DNA of 64,000 nucleotides. Source: Mytilisepta virgata. Its lineage: Eukaryota > Mollusca > Bivalvia > Mytilida > Mytilidae. The DNA is taken from NCBI GenBank assembly GCA_028015205.1, contig CM051521.1:89814513-89878512 (forward strand). Direction: 5' to 3'. Below the pieces are notes generated by a model. That model worked only from the letters and a program-made list of their open reading frames with translations. It was not told the DNA's origin and ran no database searches. A program made the translations under genes and the position numbers. Positions 51,085 through 62,494 of this stretch are shown one piece after another; within the stretch, counting starts at the first letter, position 1, and each line of letters starts with the position of its first letter.

Positions 51085-51468
51085 GTGTCTGTAAGACACA
51101 GATGCCCCGCTTAAAATGTAGGTCATCATATATGAGTGCTCAGTACTATCCAAGGCACATCCACTGATGAAGTTTCGTGGCTACAGTATGCTTAGTTCAA
51201 AAGAAATGAACCTAAACGCAAAACTTAACCAAAGTCCCTGAAACATGAAGTAGGTCATAGCGACCCAACTGTTGATAAACTGTGTTGTACTATACAAGAC
51301 GACTGTAGTGATGAAATATCATTGATATATTACTATAGGTTTCGGAGAAATGAACCTAAATGCAAAACCTAACCGAATCTGGATGTACGGACATATGGAT
51401 GTACGGACGGACGGATAGACGGACAAAGGTAAATCTATATGCCCCAGCCACATTTGTGGCGGGACATA
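51085..51468 (+). mobile_element. Family C element with hairpins at both ends
   Basis: Starts with the perfect hairpin GTGTCT-GTA-AGACAC (51085-51099) and the word GATGCCCCGC. Ends with the perfect hairpin GCCAC-ATTT-GTGGC (51447-51460) and GGGACATAA, the near inverse of the start word. The core has two related blocks (AAATGAACCTAAACGCAAAAC and AAATGAACCTAAATGCAAAAC) and a GGACGGACGG run. 384 bp, non-coding. Confidence 0.8.
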
Positions 51469-51576
51469 ATAAGATACAATATTGTTATCTCCATTGTAAT
51501 GCATATGTCAAAATATCATTTTAAAACGGAAATTTTCAAAACGTTGGAAGTAATGTCTGCGCTTGCCAAATAATTT

Positions 51577-51606
51577 CATGGCATCAATTGTGCCTTTGAT
51601 GCCATG
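51577..51606. repeat. 11-bp perfect hairpin
   Basis: CATGGCATCAA (51577-51587) pairs perfectly with TTGATGCCATG (51596-51606). GGCATCAATTG is shared with the foldback at 50982, so it may be a solo remnant of that family. Confidence 0.7.
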
Positions 51607-52751
51607 AGATTTTCAATGTTGTCCAATCAGAATCGACATTACAATCAGTATTGCATTACAATTTGGATTTGTCAAAAGTTTTATAATTTTATCATAGTTG
51701 TGCAATTGTCATTGCCTGTATCTGAACACTAACAATTAACTAAGCTTGCAATACATAAGGGACTTGAATCATTAATATTGAGTATGATGGACATTTCAGT
51801 AATTTTGTTTCATCAGTAGTACTCAAGTCATAGCATACTAGGGAAATTTAGGTCAACTAAGGTCACTTCAGTACAATTAAACTGAATGAATCAATCAAAG
51901 ACACCTTCCATTATTTTACATTTTCATATTAAACAAATAATAATTTCATACACTTATAAACAGACCAAACAAATGATTTTTTTTTCTATTTTATTTTCTT
52001 ACTCAGATAACCATGTTAAACAAATCTATATATGTTTTGTCTGAAAAATAATATTTTTGGACACTTCGGTACACACCGTTCAGCAACACTGACATTTTAC
52101 CTCTGAGAAATCCATCAAACATTATTTTTTAAACAGTAAACATTACAACAACGTAATTCGGGGAACATGATCTTTATGATTACATAATAATTAAAGAAAA
52201 CATGCATAAAAACGTCATGCAAATTGTAATTAGGTAAATAGAAATTGACCTTGGAAAATATTTATGCTTCATAGCTTTCGTCATCAACATGGGAATATCA
52301 AAGTAACATGATATTTCCATGTTTTTATAAACTTTCTTACAGAAATTTGTTCATGGTGTACATGTTTTTTTTTTAAACTCTAATCCCTCCTGTTTTGTTG
52401 ATGTTATTATTTTTTTACATTTGTTCGGACTCGAAAGAAAAAAATAAAAACCTGATTGAACCCTACAACTGTTTACCATGTTAGTATTATAATTTTTAAT
52501 AGTCATTAGAACTGAAGACAGAAGAATCTTAAATTGAAATTAAATACACTTGTGTACATTCTTATATGTTTTTTTGACTGATTTTTTTGGTCATTTTTCA
52601 TTATGTTACAAAACATTTAAAAGTTTTAATGACAAATAAATAAATACAAAAATCTACAGATATTGTCACATTTCTCTTGACAGTGTGTATTAGGGTTCAC
52701 AAAAATAGTTTTCTAGTTTCCTTGTAATTTGCCAAGAATATTTGTAATAGC

Positions 52752-53105
52752 TTAGTTGCTCAGACAGTCCTTATTAAAGTTTTATGGGCGTCATCATGAC
52801 TTGGTTGACAGGTATGAAAAAACAGTTTCTCAAATGAAAATGGACCTGTTCCATTGATATTATCCCTTCCGCATATCGGATTTGACATGGACAGCATGGC
52901 AGGTGTACTGCAGGAAGCAGAGACTGCTTACTCTTCCGGAGCACATGAGTCTACCCCCGGTTTTTGGTGGGGTCCATGTTGTTCATATGTTTTTAGTTTT
53001 TAATTGTAGTGCATGTATTGTTTTGGTCTTGTCTTCATTGTTCTCCGGAGTTTGTCAGTTGTTATGATTTTTCTCTCCTTCGAATATCCCTTTGGTATTT
53101 CTTTA
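52752..53105 (+). pseudogene. Second copy of the retroelement 3' segment
   Basis: Almost collinear with the reverse complement of 44690-45010: GGTTGACAGGTATGAAAA, GGACCTGTTCCATTGAT, GCAGAGACTGCTTACTCTTC, CATGTATTGTTTTGGTCTTG and the final CCTTTGGTATTTCTT. A short internal insertion and stops make it non-coding. Confidence 0.75.
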
Positions 53106-53454
53106 CTTTACTTAGTACTGGTATGCCTTATTTTCAACATGTTTTAAATCTAAGTTATTTCTTAAGATAAATGTAAAAAATGTCCTTTCAAGCCTTGTCC
53201 ACTTATCCAAATTTGTCTTTCAGTGAGAAATTACTTCTTCCTCTAAATGTTGAATGTGGTGAGTCTTGTGAAATATAAATAAAAGATACAATTTAACAAA
53301 GCACCATTTCCAAACAGAGGTGATGATCCATGTTTTTTAACTGTGGCCAGGACCATGATAGCTCAATGTCAAATCTTAAATGTGACAATTAAATGTATGA
53401 AATGATACACTAGACTGAAACTTGGAAACAGCTCATTCTCAAAAAAAATCATAA

Positions 53455-53888
53455 GGGTTCATGGAACCCAGTGTCTCACCGGCTTTTGCTGTTATCTATG
53501 TTTTCATTGTTATAGTGAAATGTACGTAATTTTTCTCCACATGTTATTTATCGATCATGAAGAAGCTTCTGTACAAGTTTGGTAAAAATTCAGGATGGTT
53601 TAAGAAAGTAATTAATGTTTTAACAAACTTTAACTGCAGACTTTATGTAATGTTAACTGGGAGAAAAATTCCATTTATAAATTAAATATGGAAAAATGTG
53701 AAGAAAATTATTACAAAATTTTCCTCTGGATACTATCTTTGGATCATGAACAAGCTTCTGTCCAAGTTTGGTAAAAATCCAGGATAATTTTAAAAAGTTA
53801 TTAATGTTTTAAAAACTTTAACCACAGAGTGAATGTAAATGTTGAAGCTGCCGCCAACAACAACAGAAGCAGACTCGACAAAAAAATG
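53455..53888 (+). mobile_element. Family D element with 5' hairpin and 189-bp repeated core
   Basis: Begins with GGGTTC-ATG-GAACCC (53455-53469), then GTGTCTCACCGG. GATCATGAAGAAGCTTCTG and GATCATGAACAAGCTTCTG lie 189 bp apart (53553, 53742), each followed by CAAGTTTGGTAAAAAT. The 3' end near 53888 (GCAGACTCGAC) is eroded. Confidence 0.65.
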
Positions 53889-54721
53889 ATACAAATACAT
53901 GTATGGATTATTATTTAAAATTAAACATTCAAAATTTCAATTAAGAAATTTTTTTTTTTCAAATTTCACATGTAAAGAAAATATCTGATTATTTTAATTG
54001 CAAATTATAGCTACTGTTGATTACCACCAAAGTGTTTTCCTGCATCATGAAAAACAAATGGTAGAACATTCAAGAATATATGGCTCAATGAGTATGAACA
54101 AACAAATCAGTTGTTTACAGAGGACCAAATTCATAATCAATGTATTTTACCTCAAAAATATATTATATAACAAGAAATAGTTAGATCATATTTCAGGACC
54201 TATTCAGTGCATTTTAAAATGTAAGTCAATATGGAGACAAAATATAACATGGAGATTTAAAGTACCGACATACTCATTCAAGTAGACCTCTTCTTCTCTT
54301 GAAGGTCACAATGATAAAAAAATTTGAATTTTAAATTTCATGTTAAAAAGTTCAAAATTGTTGTAGGATTCCATATAAAAAGTATGAAATTCTAATTGTC
54401 TTTTGATATAAAATTATATAAAACATAAACGACCATACAAAATTTATCAATGTCTGAAGATTAGCATAATATGTATGTATCCTTATTTATACACATCTTC
54501 AATCGACAAAAAATTTAGTTATTTCGTGGCCATAATCTTCCATGAAAAACCATTTGACAATAAAATGCCTTGTTTTTAATTATATAAGTGGCAAGTAACC
54601 CTTTGACAATCACATTGGATTTACTTACCATTCACAGTATGTTTTTGTAACACAATGACTCCAACCCCCACCAACCCCCATATTCATCCTACCTCTAGAA
54701 AGATGAATATATATGTTTAAA

Positions 54722-56117
54722 ACAAGAGTTGACACACAAAAATGTCTCGCCTGTCGTGTATTTCTAATGAAAGTAAATGCTGTCAGACATATTGCATACA
54801 GTATTCAAAAAACAGGCCAAAACACAAAAACTAAACTATAACCACTGAACCATGAAAATGAGGTCAAGGTCAGATGACACCTGCCAGTTGGACATGTACA
54901 CCTTACAATCCTTCCATACACCAAATATAGTAGACCTATTGCATACAGTATTCGAAAAAACAGGCCAAAACACAAAAAATAAACTATAGCCACTGAACCA
55001 TGAAAATGAGGTCAAGGTCAGATGACATCCGCCAGCTGGACATGTACACCTTACAATCCTTCCATACACCAAATATAGTAGACCTATTGCATACAGTATT
55101 CGAAAAAACAGGCAAAAACACAAAAAACTAAACTATAACCACTGAACCATGGAAATGAGGTCAAGGTCAGATGACACCTGCCAGTTGGACATGTACACCT
55201 TACAATCCTTCCATACACCAAATATAGTAGACCTATTGCATACAGTATTCGAAAAAACAGGCCAAAACACAAAAATTGACAAAGTCACTGAACCATGAAA
55301 TTGAGGTCAAGGACACATGACAGGTGTCAGACTGGCATGTACCCATATAGATCTAGCTATAGACCATATCTGATGAATCTAGTCATTGCACTTGCTGAAA
55401 TATAAACTTTTGAGGAAAAAATTGACAAAGTCACTGAACCATGAAATTGAGGTCAAGGGCACATGAAAGGTGTCAGACTGGCATGTACCCATACAGATCT
55501 TGCTATAAGCCATGTATGATGAGTCTATTCATTGTAGTTGCAGAAAAATGGACTTTAGAAGAAAAAATTGACAAAGTCACTGAGCTGTGAAATTGAGGTC
55601 AAGGACACATGACAGGTGTCAGACTCCCATGTACCCATATAGATCTTACTATATACCAAATATGATGACTCTAAACATTACAGTTACTAAGAAAGGGACT
55701 TGAATGTAAAACTATGTCGCAGATTTTCGAAGTTCACTGAACCGTGCAATTGAGGTCAAGGACAAATGACAGGTGTCAGACTGGCATGTACCCATATAGA
55801 TCTCACTGTAGACCAAATATAATAACTCTAGGTATTATAGTTTCTGAGAAAAGGATTTGAATGTAAAACTATGTCGCAATGTTTATGTGGGTATTGAACC
55901 ATGAAAAAAAGGTCAAGGTCATCTAAAAATGTGCTGCTGAAAAGGTCATCACTTCATGCACCTGTGGACCAAAGATGAACATTGTAAGTATTATACTTTA
56001 AAAGTTATTAAGGTTTTACAAAAAGTTAACGCCGTCGCCGTCGCCGTCGCCTTCGCCGTCGCCGCCGGATTGCTATACCTATGTCTCGCTTCCAGCGACT
56101 TTCGTCGCAGGCGAGAC
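54722..56117 (+). mobile_element. Family B element, 1.4 kb, two tandem core types
   Basis: Starts with TGTCTCGCCTG (54743) and ends with AGGCGAGAC (56109-56117), the inverse, preceded by the perfect hairpin GCGAC-TTTC-GTCGC (56095-56108). The core has about three 149 bp units (TATTGCATACAGTATTC at about 54789, 54939, 55088, 55237), then three or more ~145 bp units (AAAATTGACAAAGTCACTGA at about 55273, 55418, 55564, and later variants). Short ORFs in this block are read-throughs of the units. Confidence 0.85.
56029..56068. repeat. GCCGTC microsatellite inside family B
   Basis: Imperfect GCCGTC hexamers, the most GC-rich stretch of the window; it encodes a run of Arg in one minus-strand frame. 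Confidence 0.85.
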
Positions 56118-56760
56118 AAAAAAAGGTAGAGATTCTGAGATTGGTTGATATCTTTTCGATTCTTTTTTTCAATTCTGTTAAAAACAAAATTGCTACATCA
56201 TAGGTTGAATGGAACAGGTGTAAAACCTGAGATACATAAAAAGTTTGGATGATAAAAATACCTAACAGTAAATGATGCACATAACAAACATTCAAACGAA
56301 GTAACAAAGCCTCATTCATTTTGTTAAAGCCAGACACTTTTGTCCTCCGTGTGTAGTACTGTTGTTTTTGTTTCGAGTGTTCTGATTTAGTGTATTAATA
56401 TTCTCTAATTATAAAAAATTACTTTGAATTTTTTGTTAAATGAAAATATAAATTTTAAAAACTTAACAGATTTTGAAAAAGTAATTTATATCTCAATAAC
56501 ACTCTGAAAGGTTCTTAGAACAACTGCCACCATACCATTACAATACAATGGAAATAATACCAATCCTGGGTTTCTCTTCATGAAAAAATTAGTCTATCAT
56601 ACTAGAAGTTAAGGACTTTAGAATTACCGGTAAGTCATAAAATCATTTATTGACAGGAAGTTTGAATTATTCATTCAATTATATGACATAATAACCTATA
56701 TAAACAATTAAGACTGATGTGATTCATTAAAATCTTATTTTAGTCATTTGTAACATCACT

Positions 56761-57030
56761 TTAATGGGTAAGAGAGAAAACAATAGATAAATTCTTGATA
56801 CAAAATCCACTTATGTACATGTTCAAGCAAAAACTGCTTTTATTGCTGTTCTGCATCCTTAAGTCACTGTATGTAGACTTCAACATGGAGAAACATCGCA
56901 TTGTAAAATGAACACAAATAGCACTATTTTTAGAGTAATTCTGTGCTAAATCCCTTTGTTTAACTTGAGCTTTACAAAGAGAACAAATTACACACAATAA
57001 CAAACCCAGAAATCTAACAAATAGTCTCAT
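56761..57030 (-). CDS. Possible small secreted protein ORF (weak)
   Basis: From the ATG at 57030 the frame encodes 89 residues beginning MRLFVRFLGLLLCVICSLCK, a plausible signal peptide, then a polar mature part with several Cys. The frame is open from 57135. There is no splice context, homology or codon evidence that I can judge, and in AT-rich intergenic DNA it may be chance. I do not recognise it. Confidence 0.15.
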   Translation of the reverse strand: MRLFVRFLGLLLCVICSLCKAQVKQRDLAQNYSKNSAICVHFTMRCFSMLKSTYSDLRMQNSNKSSFCLNMYISGFCIKNLSIVFSLTH

Positions 57031-57474
57031 AATTTTAAAACCAATTTCACAATGAACTTCCAAACAACAAAAATAATGAAGGGTCAATTTTCTTAGTGGC
57101 AAAAATGGTTTGTTGTACTTTACTTCCTCATCCAAAGACCTATCAAAACTTACTAAATGACCTCCCTCAACACATACACATGTATGTCAATATGTCCAAT
57201 TCATTCATGGCAGGAGATAATAACATTACCCCCTACTTACAGCTTACTATTAAATCAACTTGGTGGTCTTCTCATCCTATTTGACAATGCATGATAATCG
57301 GTGATAACAGGATATAATTAGTTCATAATCAAATTCCATAAAGGGAGATACACTAAAACTGTTAGAGAAACAGTGTAGATAGAATGTGTATTCATATTAA
57401 AGCATGTCTGTAGAAAATTTACTTTTTGATTTGGTATTATAATATTGCATGCTCATATCTGCAAAATAAGATTA

Positions 57475-57846
57475 GGCCACACCATATTCATTTTTAGTTC
57501 TTTGGATTTCGCTGCTCCGATTTTTGGACTTTTTAAATTTTAATTAAGAAAAAAAAAAAATTCATTATTTTCCAAAAATGATGAAAATTCAGCCCAAAGT
57601 TGTCATTTTACAAGAAATTAAAAATAAAAAATGTTTGCACACTCCTAAAATTTAGTAAAAAATACTGATTTTTTCCACTTTCTGCAACATTTTAGTTTTA
57701 AAAAATTTGTGCTGCACATAAATTTTATCTTCGCCTTAAAAAAAAGTAGTGCTCAAGAAAAAAAAATAAATAAATAAAAATTTCCCCACTCGCATCTATT
57801 TTTGCCATAAAAAATCCAAAGAACTAAAAATCAATTTGGTGTGGCC
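57475..57846. mobile_element. PIF/Harbinger-like MITE with TTA duplication
   Basis: Begins GGCCACACCATATTCATTTT and ends with the inverse, AAAATCAATTTGGTGTGGCC; inverted repeats extend to about 38 bp with a few mismatches (TAGTTCTTTGGATTT on the left, AAATCCAAAGAACTA on the right). TTA flanks both sides (57472-57474, 57847-57849), as for PIF/Harbinger elements. 372 bp, non-coding. Confidence 0.85.
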
Positions 57847-57849
57847 TTA

Positions 57850-59311
57850 TATAGACTTTTCTATAAAGCAGATCTCTGTAAGTGATATATAGGGCTCTTA
57901 AAAATGTCCCTGTCATGATTAAGACTTGTAAAATTAATCTCTTTATTAATTGCGCCTGTTCATAAAATGAAATTTTTTCTTGTCTTTATACACAGGTTGA
58001 ATTGTACTCTTATTACTGACTTTCTTATATCAATTAAGGCTGATGAAGTAAATTATTGAATACCAAGTGCTATTGTTTAGGTTTATTAATTTAAAATTTA
58101 AATGTACCAGCTATCATTTTTACAAACAGTAGTTCACAATTTCAAATGCTATGTACATGTAACTGTCATACCAATAACTCACAGTTAATAATAATTTTTC
58201 AAAAACATTACAGAGTGGTATTCTGGGAATTCCTTTGACTTGTATTCTACTTACGTGTGTTTTCCAGTGCTTTCATATTTCATTCTAATATCAGCTGATG
58301 AACAGTTTACATGTGAACATAGCATTATAAATGGCCAATGACAAGAATCAGGATATATATTCAAAATAGTTAAAATTTGTCTTTCCAAGGGACAACTTTT
58401 AATATATATTTACTATCTGCTGATGAAATTGTAAGGAATTTATTATATCATATTGGTCAGTAATATGTTGAACTCTATTATGCAGTCTTGTGACAAATCA
58501 AACCCAATCACAAGTGATACAGATATATCCTTTATGTCTACACAACAAATTATTCAGAGGACTATTTAACTTATGCTGCCTTCAAGCAACTTATTCACGA
58601 TAAAACCATCAGCTACATACTCATAGTTGACCAGTGTCAATGACAGTAAAGCCTTTCAACAGTTGTCAAATAAATTCTCAGTGGCTGGATTAGCTGACAG
58701 TTGTTAAAATGTGTCAACTGCAACACACCAGGACAATGGATATGTATAAGAACAAAACTGATCTGTTTGAAATGTATGTCGATTTTGCTGCCTTACTGCC
58801 ATAATCATTTCAAAACTAACATATTTTTCACAGTGCTTGTTGTGTAAACCCGGGGTGTAAACTGAATAATACTCAAATTCAATTTGGAACACACGCTGAT
58901 GTGCAATGCTAATAATATTTTCTGCAATGGTATGTTAGAGGACAAATCATTTTTGCACAAGGACATATTACTTCAGTTTATATGCCACTTCTTTAGTCTT
59001 GTAAGAATCTATACCACAGTATTTATACTTAAGTCTGTATCAGATTTTATTATTAGTGAAGTAGACAAATGTGTGTTAACCAATGGAAAGCTGTAATAAT
59101 TTGATGTGGTTAACACCCCATGTGTTTCCAAATCGCAATGAAACTCTGTACTTGGTTTCTGTACAGTATGTATTGTCATTACCACAATATATGTATGTCC
59201 TTTGCAAACTTTGGCTAGAGAGAGTAATGTTGGTCTGTTTTATTTCACTCTACCACATGAGGTGTCAGATACCAATTAAGATATGTCAACATTTTTGACA
59301 TGAGGACTTAG
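57850..59311. other. No gene recognised
   Basis: AT-rich, with short ORFs lacking recognisable domains. Confidence 0.45.
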
Positions 59312-59404
59312 GTATAAGTTTAATACACCAGCTCGCACTAATAAAAGTCTCATGCTCCGCCTTCGACTTTTATTGATGCTCGTGGTGTATTATACACTTA
59401 TATC
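59312..59404. mobile_element. Foldback element, ~42-bp arms
   Basis: TATAAGT..ATACACCA..GC..AATAAAAGTC pairs with GACTTTTATT..GC..TGGTGTAT..ACTTATA around a short centre. Similar in size and style to the foldbacks at 39978 and 50982, but different in sequence. Confidence 0.75.
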
Positions 59405-59639
59405 ATTGTACGGTCTTTAAACCCTAGTCTGTGGAACAGATTTGTCATAACTGTAGTATCTTAATCAATTTGATCTGTCTTATCACTTAGCTGACAGATG
59501 CAATTAGCTGAATTGTAGCTAAAACAGTTCAATCTGGTTTTCTAAGGAAACAAAAATATTTGGTCTACTGGATTTTCAATGTGAAAGGGAGATAACTGTT
59601 CTTGTGATATTTTTTTAAATTAGGTAATATATTTCTATG

Positions 59640-59800
59640 TGTGCCGTATACGGAGCAGGAACTGCTTACCCTTCCGGAGCACCTGGGTTCTCTCCTGGTT
59701 TTTATAGGAGTTCGTGTTGTTCATTGTTTTTTAGTTTTCTGTGTTTATTTGTTGTGCTTGTGGTTGTTCATTTGTCTTCCCGGGTTTGTCTGTCCACTGG
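59640..59800 (+). repeat. Third, diverged copy of the retroelement 3' segment
   Basis: GGAGCAGGAACTGCTTACCC, TTCCGGAGCACCTGGGTTCT and GTTGTTCATTGTTTTTTAG follow the order of 52910-53000. Its two overlapping ORFs are read-throughs of the repeat. Confidence 0.65.
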
Positions 59801-59829
59801 ATTACATTTTTTTTATTGCTCCTTAGGTA

Positions 59830-61249
59830 TATTTATCCTTTTTGCACCAAATATGCACAAAGCATATGAAAAAATGTTTTACAAATTTTTAAAACAGGTA
59901 TGCTGTAATAATTTTGCATATGTTCAATATTTTGAGTTCATTTATTTTTCTATAGGGAATTCCACATATACATTGTAGAATCACCTGAGGTTTACAAATA
60001 TAACAATAACAGAAAATTGCAAAATTATCATGAGTCCTTGGACTACTCATTAAAGTTAATAAACCAACAAAAAATTATCCTAATCATTAAGCATTTTAAC
60101 TTTCAAAATGCCAAAAATCTATTCCATAATAAATTGTTTCTATCCTGCAACAGTAAATTATAACCTGTTATAGACAAATGGCATTTCTATCCAATTTCAA
60201 GAGGGTATTTTTTGTGCATAATTAATCTCTGGAAACAATGAATCCATTAACACAATGTATAACCTACCACTGAAAGTTAAAACAAGTGTACCAGAAGGTT
60301 ATATTATGCTATAAACATAATACAGAAAAGAAATTGGGTCACCTTTTATTTTTGCCAGAAAACAGGCTAATCAAACAGCCCAAAAAATTAAACTGACTTT
60401 AAGACAACTATGTATATCTTGACCAAAATTAACCATAATTGGGTTCACATTGTTCTAGACTATATATATTATAAATAAATATAGCAATACTTGAAACATA
60501 CTACAAACCAGCAAACAAAGTTTTACTGAATGGTACCAAAATTCGTCTTTGATCTAAGACTTTGATGTAAAATTTACAATGCCATAAACAAAATTTGTCA
60601 AAATTTTTCAGAGTTTTCAGAACCTGACTTTGACAGTTCGTTTAATTAGTATGATTTTCAGCAATAATAAATCATGCATTATAACATTTAGAGTCCAAAT
60701 ACATGTTGAGAAATTGATAAATCCTCAATTCAGTATTTATGGGTTTTGAGATAAATGTATGTTGTGGTTTTATTTTATTGCTTATGCTGAGTATACCTAC
60801 TTGAAATTTTCTACTTTGCTATTATTTAAACTAATATAAGCTGATAAACTGAGTAGCTGAAGAATTATATCCATATTACTGAAAATTTTTATGAAAACTT
60901 TATAATCAGCTATTCAACTGATTATAATATATGAGCAAAAAAATATGTAATTTTACAATAAAGCCAACTTCTCTGATGTTTGGTGTTATACTGTAGCATC
61001 ATAGAAATAAACATTTTCTTAAATATTTTTCAAAAGTCAAATTATATCATAACAACTGAATATAATATCTTTTCTGTTAATGAATAGTATGTTTCTCAGG
61101 TTACAGAAGAACATGTACAACATATTTTAATTCTTTTTTCATTTCCCCTCCCCCTTAAGAAATAAAATAAAAAAATTCAATTATACAGAACCTGCAAATT
61201 TATTTTGATTTTACCATAATATCGATATATCAAGAGGACCAATAACTAG
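59830..61249. other. No gene recognised
   Basis: AT-rich sequence without supported coding or RNA genes. Confidence 0.45.
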
Positions 61250-61721
61250 AGGCTCTCTAGAGCCTGTATTTAACTTTTCACCTTGAGCAGGACTAAACAT
61301 TTAAGTGTTGCAGTCAATTTGGCTGGTTTTTCTATGGGGTTCTATGTTAAAGAAAGTTCGGCTGTGGAAGCCATCTCGGTTCACAGTCCAGCAAATCAGA
61401 CTATTTCTGAAAGAGGACCTCCTAAGGACCATTGCTACAAAGTCTGGTTCTAATCAGTCAAGTGGTTTCAGACAAGAAGATTTTTCAATGAATTTACCCC
61501 TATGTTCTATTTTAAGCCATGTCGGCCATGTTGGTTGGCAGGCGGGGTCATAGGACATAATTTTTAAACAAGATACCCTAATGATGCTTGTGGCCAAGTT
61601 TGGTTCCATTTGGCCCAGTAGTTTCAGAGGAGAAGATTTTTGTAAAAGTTAACGGACAACGATGGATGACGGACGCCAAGTGATGAGAATAGCTCACTTG
61701 ACCATTTGGGTCAGGTGAGCT
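61250..61721 (+). mobile_element. Family A element, short, both ends present
   Basis: 5' hairpin AGGCTC-TCTA-GAGCCT (61250-61265). 3' hairpin TGACC-ATTTG-GGTCA (61699-61713), then AGGTGAGCT. The body has GGACCTCCTAAGGACCATTG, AAGTCTGGTTCTAATCAGTC and TTTCAGACAAGAAGA, the reverse complement of the 166 bp unit at 1-826. Confidence 0.85.
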
Positions 61722-61739
61722 AAAAATACGTGAACGAAG

Positions 61740-62357
61740 AAAAACTCCACTGAAATGACTGAATAAATCACATGAGTTACATTTCAGGCAAAACGGCAGC
61801 CAACTTGGTTAGTGTTTACTTACAAATTTCTGACAGTCATGACAGTCCAAGATATCGGATACAGAAGGGACCATTACTACCGGTACCAAATTTGGCTTCA
61901 ACCTCCTTTTGATCCTTCAATGAATTTCCCATTTGGATTCTATTCTAAATAAGTTCAACAGTGACAGCCATTTTGGAAGCTGCTCCAGGTCATTGAATGT
62001 TAACCGAGAAAGAATACTACTGCTGCCAAGTTTGGCTTAAACAAGCTCAGAAGTTTCAGAAAAGAGAATTTTTAAATTTTCAAATTAATTTCCCATATAT
62101 ATGTCCTATGTTTGATAACCAAGTTCAAAAGTGAGAGATATCTTTTTGATGGTCATTGCCATCAGATACAATTCTAAAAGGAGATTACCTAAAGACCATT
62201 GCTGCCAAGACTGGTTACAATTGGCTGAATGAAGACTATAGAAGAACCATATTTACTCATTGGATTTAAAATATATAAATATAGAAGTTTATGGACGGAC
62301 AAATGAGAGATCAAATGATGACAATAAGCTCAAATGAACCTTTGTTTCAGGTGAGCT
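61740..62357 (+). mobile_element. Family A element, 3' end intact, 5' end unclear
   Basis: Body text CTGCTGCCAAGTTTGGCTTA and AAGTTTCAGAAAAGAGA matches the family unit. Ends with the eroded hairpin TGAACCTTTGTTTCA and AGGTGAGCT (62349-62357). It follows the copy at 61250-61721 directly in the same orientation. Confidence 0.7.
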
Positions 62358-62494
62358 AAAAATTAGGTAACAAGGAAGGTATTTTTTAATTTTTGCAGTA
62401 ATTATTATTAAGATTGTGAAAAAAACTTTTCCTGATGTAAATAGTGCTTGTTCATAACTGGCAAAAAAAAACTTTTAGGAAGGTAGCAAACAAG

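Noticed and set aside
54805..55272. Three similar overlapping minus-strand ORFs, as a possible small gene family
   Set aside because: They are the same frame read through 149 bp tandem units of the family B element, without conserved domain or start context.
56026..56337. 103-residue ORF with a poly-Arg C-terminus
   Set aside because: The Arg run is the GCCGTC microsatellite read in one frame; the rest has no recognisable domain.
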